Source: Phyto melanocephala
Taxonomy: Eukaryota; Arthropoda; Insecta; Diptera; Rhinophoridae
DNA length: 64,000 nt
NCBI GenBank assembly: GCA_941918925.1
Contig: OW799234.1
Coordinates: forward strand, 79,690,543 to 79,754,542
Direction of reading: 5' to 3'
Shown: in pieces, positions 35,661-46,297 of the stretch
Layout: every line of letters starts with the position of its first letter
Numbering within the stretch: the first letter of the stretch is position 1
Notes under the pieces: generated by a model
Told to the model about the DNA's origin: nothing
What the model saw: only the letters and a program-made list of their open reading frames with translations
The model's database searches: none
Made by a program: the position numbers and the translations under genes

Positions 35661-37167
35661 TTCTATACCTATACATTTAACGACAGTATGATTTCCAAAT
35701 TCCTCCTAAATCTAAAAGGTATGATGCTATTTTAAAAACTTTTAAACATTTCATTTCAATTAAAAAAATATTTATTTTTTATTTTTATTTTTGATCCACT
35801 GTATGATTAAACACGTCCTGAATATATTTCCATTACTTTAACATATTTTTTACTGTCATGTAAGTGTGCAAGTGTTGTTTGCTTTTTGTTTATTGTTGAT
35901 ACTTCTCATCATACTTTTACTTGTACTTGTGTTTATCATATAATAATGTTTAATGGTCTTTTACAGAGTTGTAAAAATATCTGAACGTTAATTGTCCAAT
36001 TCACCACCTATCGTGAAAATCGTTTGTTACAAATTTACTTTATTTCTAATGTAATGTTTTTTAACGACGCTATATATTCATAAATAAAATTAATGTATTG
36101 TGTTGTACACAATACTAGTAGAGAAATTGTCAACAAAATATGTACAACTGTTATTAAATCCGATGGTGTACAACTCCTATGATAGTTTGTGAATTGGGCA
36201 AATGTTGCTCTACATTTATGGCTTTGTTGCTGTTGTTTAATTTTTTTATTTATTACATAAATTTTACACCAGTTACACAAAAGTTTTGTGTTTTTTGTTT
36301 TACGGTACATACTTACCCACATATAATTGTGCGTATATTTAAAGGAGATACTTTAAGCATGGAGGTTAAATACTAAACAAAAATAGAATAAATTTGTTAT
36401 ACTAAATTATATGTTACTTTTAAGCTCTAAGATTGCAAACTAATTATATATATGTGATGGATTCAAAACAGTAATATATATATTGATCATTTTTGTTCCC
36501 TTTTTATTTTTGTACCCTTCACCCTTAACATGTACCCTTACTGCTAAGTTTCGAAATCAACATTTTGAAATCCCCCTACGTTCCAGTGAAATATATATGA
36601 TATAAAAGTTTTTGAAATACTCAAAATAAATTACTTTTTTAAACCAGTACAATCACAAATAATATTACGATTATACTTCAAACCAATTATATATCAAAGT
36701 TATTTCAGCTGCTTTTTAATTTCAAATTAAATTTGTACGGTCGAACTTTTTCTATAAACTAATATATTTATTTACTCTGGTTTGGGTACGTGTTTATAAA
36801 ATTTTAGTTTTATAGAGACATTTTATTGTGATGATGAAATAATAGTCTTCAAAGGGTTTTTTGCTGACACTAGACGAGTGGAAAGAGTTTCTTAACAAGG
36901 GACTAAATTCTCATTCTGTGAAAATGTGAAATAAAAAATGTTACGTGTTTTATCATATGGCAATACGACACCTTCAACTGCACAAAATATTTTTATTTCA
37001 CAGATTCACGGAACGAAAATTGACACCCAGTTTCGGGATGTGCCTGAGCAATTTATTACTTATTTCAAGTTTTAACCAAAAAAATAAACAAGACGACATT
37101 TGATGATCCAAAGGGATTTTCCTACCTCACGATGAAAAAAAACACAGAAAAAAAACAAGGATATCTA
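35661..37167. other. no supported gene
   Basis: AT-rich sequence. Frames at 36035-36322 (minus) and 36179-36376 (plus) overlap in opposite directions and look like chance. Confidence 0.55.
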
Positions 37168-37724
37168 TCTATATATATAAAATTCACGTGTCACAGTGTT
37201 TGTCACCAAACTCCTCCGAAACGGCTTCACCGATTTCAATGAAATTTTGCATACACATTTTATAGGCCTGAGAATAGGTTCATAACTATTTGTTATAATC
37301 CTTAATGAAGTAGGCGTGGCACATCCCATACAAAGTGAATTTTTAACATCATATCTTGATAACTATGAAAGGGAGAGCTTCGAAAATTCGTGCGACATCA
37401 TTTGTTATTACTATTTGTAGCCGTACCGAAAATGGGCAGGATCGCATAAGTGGGCGTGGAAGCTGCGATACAAAGTGTTTTTTTAATATCGTATATCTTG
37501 AGAACTATGACAGGGAGAGCTTTTTAAATTTATGTGAGGCCTTCTATTATTAATGAGAGAAGCCATGCCGAAAATGGGCGGGAACGGATAGGTGGACGTG
37601 GTAGCTCCCACACAAAGTGAATTTTTAACATCATATATCTTGAGTACTATCACAGGGAGAGCTTTTTTAATTTGTGCGGTACCACGCGTGCAGCAGAAAG
37701 TGAGTTAGTTAAATAACAATCTTT
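37168..37724 (+). mobile_element. second Helitron-like family with ~135-bp tandem units
   Basis: It begins TCTATATATATAAAATTCAC, then GTGTCACAGTGTTTGTCACC and AAACTCCTCCGAAACGGC. The body has three units, each with ATCATATATCTTGAGTACTA-like, CAGGGAGAGCTT and CCGAAAATGGGCGGGAACGG-like blocks. The TC start and the tandem-unit design match the Helitrons nearby, but the 3' terminus is not clear. The open frame 37356-37553 spans the units and is noncoding. Confidence 0.6.
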
Positions 37725-37806
37725 TCTAATATATAAAATTCACGTGTCACAGTGTTTGTCACCAAACTCCTCCGAAACGGCTGAATCGATTTCAATAAAA
37801 TTTTGC
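37725..37806 (+). mobile_element. 5' end of the second family joined to another Helitron
   Basis: TCTAATATATAAAATTCACG, the same CACAGTGTTTGTCACC block and CCGAAACGGCTGAATCGATT repeat the opening of 37168-37724, but only about 80 bp are present. At TTTTGCATATATATATAAAA the sequence passes directly into the body of the 34523-type family. Confidence 0.6.
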
Positions 37807-38369
37807 ATATATATATAAAAGTAAAACTCTGTCTGTGTGTTAGCTATAGACTCCGAAATTGTAAAACCGATCGGACTCAAACTTTGACAAGTTGTTGTTG
37901 AGTATTTATGGGTGGAAAAAAGTAGGCGGGGCCACGCCCATGAAAAATTAGTTATCATTTTTAGCTACTTGCACTTGACCGATTTTTCTGAAACTTTGCA
38001 CACATATTGACCTCTTATGAACTTATAATTTTGTGATCAAAAAAGTGGGCAGGGCCACGCCCATAAAAAAAGTTATCATTTAGATATACTTGCACTGGAC
38101 CGATTTTTCTGAAACTTTGCAGACACATGGAGTTGCCATGACTACACAATTTCTTGAATAGAAAAGTGGGCAGTGTCACGCCAATAAAAAAAAGTTTTCA
38201 TTTTCAGCTACTTGAACTTCGCCGATTTTTCTGAAACTTTGCACACATATTGAGCTGTCATGACTATACATTTTCGTGATTACAAAAGTGGACACTAGAT
38301 ATTTAATTAAAACTCAGAATGCATTTTTATTCATTAAGGGGCGTAGCAACGCGTGCCGGGCTTTTCTAG
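37807..38369 (+). mobile_element. non-autonomous Helitron (family of 34523-35660)
   Basis: ATATAAAAGTAAAACTCTGT, GTTAGCTATAGACTCCG and GATCGGACTCAAACTTTG open it. Tandem units of about 120 bp follow, each with GTGGGCAGGGCCACGCCCAT-like and CCGATTTTTCTGAAACTTTG blocks. It ends GGGGCGTAGCAACGCGTGCC, GGGCTTTT, CTAG and a flanking T. It is noncoding. Its own TC start is replaced by the 5' end of another family. The open frame 37740-37958 (minus) is noncoding. Confidence 0.8.
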
Positions 38370-39854
38370 TTTTTTTATAATAATTCTATTCTTAAATAAG
38401 AAATCCAGGCAATACTGCTCTAATTATTATCTTTTCTGTTTCACGCTTAACGCTTTGACCACATTGTGAAACAACAACTATTGCTACTCTTGACAGCTGT
38501 TGACATGTGATATTAGGATGGGTTAGTGTTGTGGCAGTTACACTTGGTTTTGCTTTTTTTGTTATCTCAGTTAATTTTATTTATTATTTTGATAATTTAA
38601 TTTATTATTGTAACATTGTGTTATTTTTTATATAAAGAAATGGAATGAATGCATGATTTTTGAAGGAAAATGTTTTTCATCACTTTAGCGGGTGGTTGTG
38701 TTAGAAAATATAAATTTAATAAAACAAGTTATATATTTCAATTTCAGCTTAAAGCATGAATCGTTATAGTTCAGCGGCATAAGCTTTTGGTCAGCATTGT
38801 TTGAGGTTAATTGAAATGCCAAAAACTGCAGTTTAGTATTCGACTTTGTATTTTTACTTTCTTTTTTTTTTTTAAAGAATAATTTTTTTTAAATAAGATT
38901 ATATGCATTTAATGGAATGGAATTATAAAACTGTACAAAGAACTAAAATAAATTAAAACAGAAATATATACTATATATGTATGTATGTGTGTATGTATAT
39001 ATTTAAATATAGTATACTTTTTGCAGCTCAGTGCAAAACTAAAGAAATAAAAAACTATTTATTTCTAGAGTTAGTTTTTGGTTTGGTCAGTAATAAGTAG
39101 GCTAGAGGATATATTTTTATTTACATATTTTATTTTTGCCAAAAGCCATATTTTTTTTTGAAATTAATGGAAATTATGCAACAACATGGCTGGGTAAGTT
39201 ATTTATATAGTGAATTTTAGTTCTTTTAATTAATTCTCCTTTTGGCATATAATGATAGACAGTGAAAGATATTTTAATAATATTAGAATGTCTGTCTGTT
39301 AACGGCTGTTTTTTGTAAGAATAATATAAAGAATATATGAATTTTTGGCCAGGTCATTGGCTGTTGGACACACTTAACAATATACTTTGAACTTTTGGTG
39401 TAATTAAAAGCTTTAAGGAAATAACAGCAATTCTTAGTTTTGCAAGAAATTAATTTTATACTAATTATAGTACAGCATCAATATTCTGTGTTAACACTTT
39501 GTTTAATTTTTACTAAGCTTGAATTTAAAGTACAATAATAATATATTTTCCCCTCTTTTATGTGAAATTTACAGAAATGATTCGCATAGAATTTTACATA
39601 AACCATCTAGCTGCACATTGTAAGATGAAATTTAATAGTGGAGAGCTAATGTAAGTGACATTTGGAAAAGTAACAATTGAATCATTTTCATCGCTCATTC
39701 GCCTTCATAACAGTGTAAGACCAATGAAAGCGGAAAATGGCTGCAGATAGCATTCAGCTAATTCAACATTTTTATCCTGAAAAAATAAAAAAAAAAATTA
39801 TTTAATTGGTAAAGAATTCGCTGAATGCAACGAATCTCTTTTCTGTATTCATAA
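38370..39854. other. no supported gene
   Basis: AT-rich sequence. A somewhat more complex stretch at 38400-38530 has an open minus-strand frame without recognisable domain. Nothing else is seen. Confidence 0.5.
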
Positions 39855-41185
39855 CACTGTGCATGAAATTGACACTTTTTTTTCGTGACAAGCTGGGCGC
39901 CTGGCGTTTTACCATAATTCGGGCACGCTGAATCTAGTGGTGCCCGCAGTTTTTTAAGATTGGCTCTGGTTTTTGAGATATACCGTTATTTCGAAAATGG
40001 AGGAGGTTGCACAACATATGTTCGCGTAACTCAAAAACGCTTTAGCTTATTGAAAAAACTTAAAAAAGCGAAATTCCGCAATAAAATTTCCTTTAAGATA
40101 AGTAAAACTTTTTTCTAATGTCCGGAGTCGTTTTAGAAACATAATTTTTTTTTGAAAAAAAAAATTAATTTTTTTAACAAAATTTCAAAATTTTTGCTTT
40201 TTAAAAATTCATAAAAAATTAAAAAATGCAGCTAATCTTCTAGTTTTTTGCAAACATATAAAAACCAAAGCTGCAAACAAAAGAAGCCATAAATGTTTAA
40301 AATATGTAAGCAACTTTTGATTTTATTCACAAAAGTCGACAAATTTTAATTAATTTAAGAATTTCATTAAACGCAATCCCCCTTAGGGATTGTGATAAAG
40401 GGAAAGTATAATTTGAGAAAATGTTAAGAACAAAAAATATTGGAGGTCGGTCATACATTTTATCCCCCTAGGAGTGAATCCTAGGCCTTAGAAACAAATG
40501 ATGGGAATGAAAAATAAAGTTGCGCTGGGCATACATTTGGCCCGTGTAGGGGTACCTCAGACACTGCAGGTGCAAAATTTAAGGCTAGGGTTCTACGCGA
40601 ATAAAAAACAAAGTTCCAAACAAAAGAAGCTATTAGTGATTAAAGTCTGTCTACAACTTTGTATTTTTTCAGAAAAGATGAAATTTTTTAATTTTTTTAA
40701 TAACCAAACTTTTAAAACATTTATTTTTGTTAAGTAGGTAAAGTTAGTTAAAGTTTTTAATAATTTTTTAAAAAAAATTTTTATTTTTCGAGCTGAGGTC
40801 CGTTAAAAACATACTGCATTTTTTAATTTTTTATGAATTTTTAAAAAACAAAAATTTTGAAATTTTGTTAAAAAAATTCATTTAAAAAAAAAAAAAATAT
40901 GTTTCTAAAACGACTCTGGATATTAGAAAAAAGTTTTACTTATCTTAAAGGAAATTTTATTGCGGAATTTCGGTTTTTTAAGTTTTTTAAGTTTTTTCAA
41001 TAAGCTAAAGCGTTTTTGAGTTACGCGAACATATGTTGTGCAACCTCCTCCATTTTCGAAATAACGGTATATCTCAAAAACCATACCCAATCTTAAAAAA
41101 CTGCGGGCACCACTAGATTCAGCGTACCCGAATTATGTTAAAAAGCCAGGTGCCCGGCTTGTCTGTTTTTTCAACTAGCATAGTG
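39855..41185. mobile_element. long-TIR element 1, CACTR ends, TAA duplication
   Basis: Arms of about 375 bp (39855-40231 and 40814-41185) are inverted copies. Both carry TAACTCAAAAACGCTTTAGC, TTCGAAATAACGGTATATCT (one orientation each) and ACTAGATTCAGCGT-type blocks. The outermost bases are CACTGTGCATG on the left and, reversed, CACTATGCTAG on the right. TAA flanks both sides (39852-39854, 41186-41188). The 580-bp centre has no convincing gene, and the frame 40498-40737 has no known domain. CACTR ends with a 3-bp duplication fit EnSpm/CACTA-type transposons, but the very long arms are unusual for that group. Confidence 0.8.
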
Positions 41186-43484
41186 TAATTAATGGGTTTT
41201 TCTTGTTGCAAGTTGTAGAATTAAGACTGGGAGGCATGTGGCCTCAACAAGGCGGTACAAGTACACGCTTTGACAATTTAAAGTGACCGATAAGATTGCC
41301 TTATTTGAAACCACTTGAAATTTTTATTTAGAGATTTTTAAGTCACTGTCTTAAATCAAATACTCAACAAAAGTGTGTGGTTCTATCCAGAACGATTAAG
41401 ATTGTTGTAGAGTTTTCCAGATGACCATTCATATAGGCAGTACCTCTTTCATTGCATTAAGAATGGGAGAACTTTAAATTAAAAATAATGTCGCTTTATT
41501 CTAAAGATGCTACAAAACAGCAACGAGTGAGAGGGGTGTCAGGCATGATGATAAAAATTATTTTAATTTCGTTTTGTTCTCTTTCTTCTTTCTTGTATAT
41601 TTGAATGTAATTTTTGAAACGTTAGAATTAATAGACATCCACTCCTTAAATACTAATCAAACTCTTGCAAAACTTATCGTTATAGGAGTTATAGCCTCAA
41701 TTTTATTCACGTCAAGCAGAAAGCTTCTAACTAAAAACATTTTAACCTTACACTAGAAGGTAAAACCTTAATGGAAACCGCATTATCATAATGTGACTTT
41801 TTTTGGAAAAATTTCTTGTAAAACTATTATTTTTGACAATATTGAATGAACTTTTTGTGTCAAGATGTATTTAAGTGAAACAAAAATTTAAAATTTAATT
41901 TCTTAAAAAATACGAATAAGGGTCTTATGAGTCGACTTAATCAATACTCAGTTGCTTGTTTGAGTTTTTCTTCTAATAATTATACTGCTAATTCTATGGT
42001 ATCCATGGACAACCGCGTATGTCTAAAACTCAAATTTTTCAGGAGAGCCTCAAAACCGTTTCAGACAAAACTACAGGTTATTAACTTTTAAACCTATTCA
42101 TGTAAATGAAGATCTTACAATTTTCTTATAAAAATTTCAGACAAATATCATTAAAAAATTAGATCATAGCGAAGAAAAAATTAATAAAGCGGCTTGAAGA
42201 CTAAAAATGTGTGCAGAAAAGACTGCGTATGCTGAACGTGGTGGCTTTCAATAAATTAAAATGTTAAAAATACAGCCACCCAAGAAAATTTAGGTTGTGC
42301 ACACGTAACTAAGTATGAGTTTTAGTTAACTGAAAAATAATTAAAATATTATTTTAAAATGTGTTCAGAAATAACAACGTATGTGATAAAACAGAAAACG
42401 TAAGTTCACATACTGCGTAAGGGCTTAACGTATTTTAAATAAATATAGATATTTAGTTGTTATTTCATTAAAATAACGGAATGGGTTAAACTTATATCAA
42501 AAATTTTTACAACTAAGTAAATGGCATTTTAAATCAACCAATATGGCACTTATATTTAACTCAAAATCGTCAAAATTGACGTACGAGGTTGAACAGAATC
42601 ATTTTTAAATAAATATTGAGACACTAAATTTAATCAATATCTTATTTAACGTATATAATTATGAGGATGGAAATTTTTAACAAGATAAAAATTTTGAAAG
42701 ATAACATAGAGACCTTCAAAATTAAATATTGCATATAAAAATGATGTCTTCTGCAAGCGCTTTAATAAATACTAAGTGAGAAACGATTTTGATAACAAAT
42801 TTGTTTAACCCTACAAAGATAATGTACGTAAAATTTACGCATGCGCTTTTGAAATATTGCTATTTATTTTCAAATAGCAAGAATCTGTCGCTGTGCACTT
42901 AAGTCGATACGTAGACATACACGTCGCACAGAGGAGTATTTGGCCTGAAAAGCTGGCCAAAAAGGCAAAACTGAATTTGAAGAAATCTTAAGAACTAAGT
43001 ACGCAGCTCGACAGACAAAAATATTTTACATTATGTTGTAAATTTTGAAGACTTTTATTTTTGACGATTTTTTTTAATTTTCCCATTTCTTCTACTTTTG
43101 GTCATCAGGCACTTCTTCTTATATATTTATATCGTCATAAACTTTCAAATTATTGATTTTAATTGTTATTTACATCACTTTTAAGACTTCACAATGTTAA
43201 TACCTGCCTATAATTATACATTTGAAAAATTCTTTATTATCCATAATGGTTATAAGGGAATGTCCAACACATCCCCATAAGAGATATTTTTATATACCTA
43301 CTCTACAAAACATTATATGTTAAAAAAAATATATACCGTACCTAATAAGAATATTTATTAAAAGCATTAATCACAGAAATAAGTTTACAAAAAATAAATA
43401 CAGGTACATAAAAAATTCATGGTCACCCAGATATCTGGCTACCATGCAATTGTCAGAAGGAGCTGCCGAGGCCAGAAATGAGCA
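41186..43484. other. AT-rich DNA, no gene seen
   Basis: I find no repeats, termini or domains. Frame 41574-41756 is not coding-like. Confidence 0.55.
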
Positions 43485-43492
43485 CTAACGAT

Positions 43493-44239
43493 GGCTCCAC
43501 GAAAAGTCCCCCAATGCAATAACGCCCAGGACAAAGAATTTTTTAATATTTCTAATATATTTATTTTTGAAACCCAACTACCAAAAAATTATTTTCATGT
43601 ACATACATACATAAATAATAAACCTAATACTTTATACGTAAGAAATGGTAAAAAAAACAAAATAGTTGCTCATGAATTCAAAACGGAGAAAATAAACGTT
43701 GTATGTATAAATATATAAATTATGTACCTCCTCACTGCTTGGCAGAAGTGGAACCAACAAGCGATTACTTTTGATTTAGGGAAAACAATCATTATTGCCT
43801 TCCGTAGACTGATTTCGTAGTCTGTCACGAAGGTCGCACCATCCAAATCCAGAACGTTATCATTTATGTATTTGAAAAAATATTGTAATATATTCACAGC
43901 TTTCTTGTAAAAGGACTATTTTTATATAATTTATTTACAAGCTTTAAAAATTAAATAACCCCCGAATACAAAATGAAATAACACCCAAATTATACACGCT
44001 ATGAAACAAGCCCCGAATTTTAAAAATTTTTTGGGTGTTATTTCATTGGAGATTATTTCATAATTTGAAAACCCCAAATGAAAAATGAAATAATTTCCAA
44101 AAAAAAAAAAAATGAAAAACGGCCCAAAAAATTGGAAGTTATTTCATATGAAATAACACCCAAAAATATATGAAAAAAATTTAAGAATATTTCATTTCTC
44201 GTTTGGGAGTTATTTCATTGGGGGGCTTTTCGTGGAGCC
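43493..44239 (-). mobile_element. compact Mutator-like element with 8-bp target duplication
   Basis: The 747-bp element has termini GGCTCCACGAAAAGTCCCCC (left) and, reversed, GGCTCCACGAAAAGCCCCCC (right), with similarity running about 36 bp. Flanks are CTAACGAT (43485-43492) and CTTACGAT (44240-44247), an 8-bp duplication with one mismatch. The right half holds at least four copies of TGAAATAACACCCAA in both orientations, likely transposase-binding sites. A transposase fragment lies on the minus strand at 43670-43897. The duplication length fits MULE (8-11 bp) and also hAT (8 bp), and the transposase fragment decides for MULE. Confidence 0.85.
43670..43897 (-). pseudogene. MULE transposase fragment
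   Basis: The frame reads VLDLDGATFVTDYEISLRKA, then IMIVFPKSKVIACWFHFCQA and VRR, after which it dissolves into low-complexity residues. It matches the MULE transposase core: a catalytic Asp in the TDYE/TDFE motif, then the FP...CWFHFCQ motif with its conserved Cys and His. The upstream DDE Asp and the downstream Glu are absent, so about 60 residues of a protein usually over 400 long remain. The fragment is reversed within the element and has no start of its own beyond a chance ATG. Confidence 0.85.
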
Positions 44240-44247
44240 CTTACGAT

Positions 44248-44563
44248 TATATCGTACGAATTATTCGAGGAAATTTAGCAAAAGCGATACAAATTGAGAT
44301 GTCTTGAATAGGTTATTCTGAGCAGTGACCCATTTTTAAGCTGCAGTACGCAAAGAAAACGGATTAATAAAAAAGCTTTTTTATCAGAAACCATCACACT
44401 TCGTCTTCCTGATTCCTGATGATGCAGCTTATAAGGATATAAATACGACATAATAATTATTAAGAAATTTTTATTAGTTTAACTTTTCTGTATGTTAAGT
44501 ATTAATTAATATAAAATATAATTTACTAAATTATTCGGGATATGCTCCCATAATTTTTCAATT
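44248..44563. other. no gene seen
   Basis: AT-rich spacer between two mobile elements. Confidence 0.6.
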
Positions 44564-44830
44564 ATATTTATTTGGTTGTTGGGTTTAAGCTGGTTTATAT
44601 GCATTTCACTGGGTGTTTATGCCAGATCATCAGTAAACCTTTTATTCGAAAATTTTTTTATGGTTTTTTGTTTTATTTTCGAATTCTCATTTTGTTAATG
44701 AGAATTTGAAAATATAACTTATAACATTTTAAACTGTTTCAAGAATTTGAGTAAATGTTTACTGATGATCTGGCATAAGCACCAGTGAAATGGATATAAA
44801 CCAGCTTAAACCCAACAAACAAATAAATAT
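44564..44830. mobile_element. hairpin-forming inverted-repeat element
   Basis: About 76-bp arms: left TTGGGTTTAAGCTGGTTTAT, CATTTCACTGG and TGCCAGATCATCAGTAAAC, with the right arm (about 44755-44830) the near-exact reverse complement. The 110-bp loop contains a second small hairpin, ATTCTCAT-TTTGTTA-ATGAGAAT. It is noncoding. It could be a MITE or a foldback unit, and no target duplication was resolved. Confidence 0.75.
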
Positions 44831-45329
44831 TATTAATATAAAATAAATATAATAAAGGATTTTTTAATAAAAAAAAAAAAACTGTTTTATAAGAGCCTTA
44901 CAATTTTCCAAAAAAAAATTTTTTTTTTAATTAGACCGTAAATCATATGTATGCATGTACATACAGTCTGTCAAGAATGAATTTAAGCCTTTAAAATCAA
45001 CATTTGTTAATTGAGTTTTTCTTTTTATGTAGCCTTTTATTCCTTAGGAATGTGGGATTTGGAAAAATCTTAAAAATTTAAACTTTTTGGTTCTTTAATT
45101 TTTTTTATTGTATTTTGAAAACAAAAAATTTTACGAATTTTTCAGGAAAAATTTTTTTTTGCTATTAAATTTTTAATAACTCCAAAAAAGTAATAGATAG
45201 AAAAGAAACGTGTTCGGGTAGTTTAAGAAGAATTTTTCGGTGTATCTTTTGATCCCCCTGCTATTAAAATCGGAGAACCCGTTTTCAAGTTATGAAAATA
45301 TATATAAGGCAATCCAAAGATTTAGGGGG
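44831..45329. other. no gene seen
   Basis: AT-rich. The stretch 45180-45310 (ATAACTCCAAAAAAGTAATA, GGAGAACCCGTTTTCAAG) resembles the arms of the long-TIR elements in style but was not paired with anything. Confidence 0.45.
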
Positions 45330-45742
45330 TGAAATATGCCACGCCTTAATATTCGTACATTTTGATCCATAGCTCCTTTGCTAATACACAGATTTAAGCA
45401 ATTTTCAGGAAAATATATATTCGAAGTTTCATGAAACTAGGTTAATGCGTTTGGATACAATTCCATTTTCTTCGACGTTGGAAGGACACCGTTTCATTGA
45501 CCTACTCTTACATTACGAGCTATAACTCTCTTCCTAATATGCCAATTTAGCCCATTTTCAATACCAAACAAACCTTGTGTAAAAGAAATATTCTGTTAAA
45601 ATTTGGACGGATGGATATAGCTGGATCGTCATAAAATAAAACCCCGATTTAGAATATATATACTTTATAGGGTCTAAAATTGATATTTCGAATGACAAAA
45701 TCATCATATCCTCATCATTATTTTGGTGGCGGGTATGAAAAT
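45330..45742 (-). repeat. RPT-A fragment, microsatellite-side end
   Basis: GCCACGCCTTAATATTCGTA, AAGTTTCATGAAACTAGGTT, GACCTACTCTTACATTACGA, then AGCTGGATCGTCATAAAAT and GGTGGCGGGTATGAAAA. This is the non-hairpin half of RPT-A. The GACGGAC core is shortened. A (AAT)n tract follows at 45750-45770. Confidence 0.75.
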
Positions 45743-46297
45743 AATAATTTAATAATAATAATAATAACTTTCAAAAAATCTTGATCTTGTTTAGATTCGC
45801 CTTTTAGAATAATATATATTTTCGTAGGCGACAATGTATAGATACAGTGCCACCAATATATTACAAATTGTGAAATAACTTTGAGCTTAAAATTCCTAAA
45901 CAAAAAATCTTTTCATCATAAAAAATTTTTAAAAAAATAAACTTTTATTTTTATGTGTTTACTTGTTATTAGTATACTTGAAATAAGTTATTTGATTTTT
46001 ATATAAGTGAAATAGATATGGGTATCTTCTATAAACAGCTTCAGTATAAGCTGCTGATATGTCAACGTTATTTGTAGTCGTATTGTCGGTAGCCTGCTGT
46101 TGTTTGTGTGTTTAATGCATAACATTTAACACTATAATGAAAGAGTACAAGTAATGTAATTTTTTTTGTTCATTAATTTTAAGATTGAGGCAAATATGAT
46201 CAAATTTTACCGAGGCCGCCACTCCGCTCAGTTTCCTAAACTGCATATTTTTGATCGACTTATTGAATTGTAAACAAAACATCAAACGAATTGATTA
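45743..46297. other. no gene seen
   Basis: AT-rich sequence up to the TTA flanking the next element. Confidence 0.55.
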
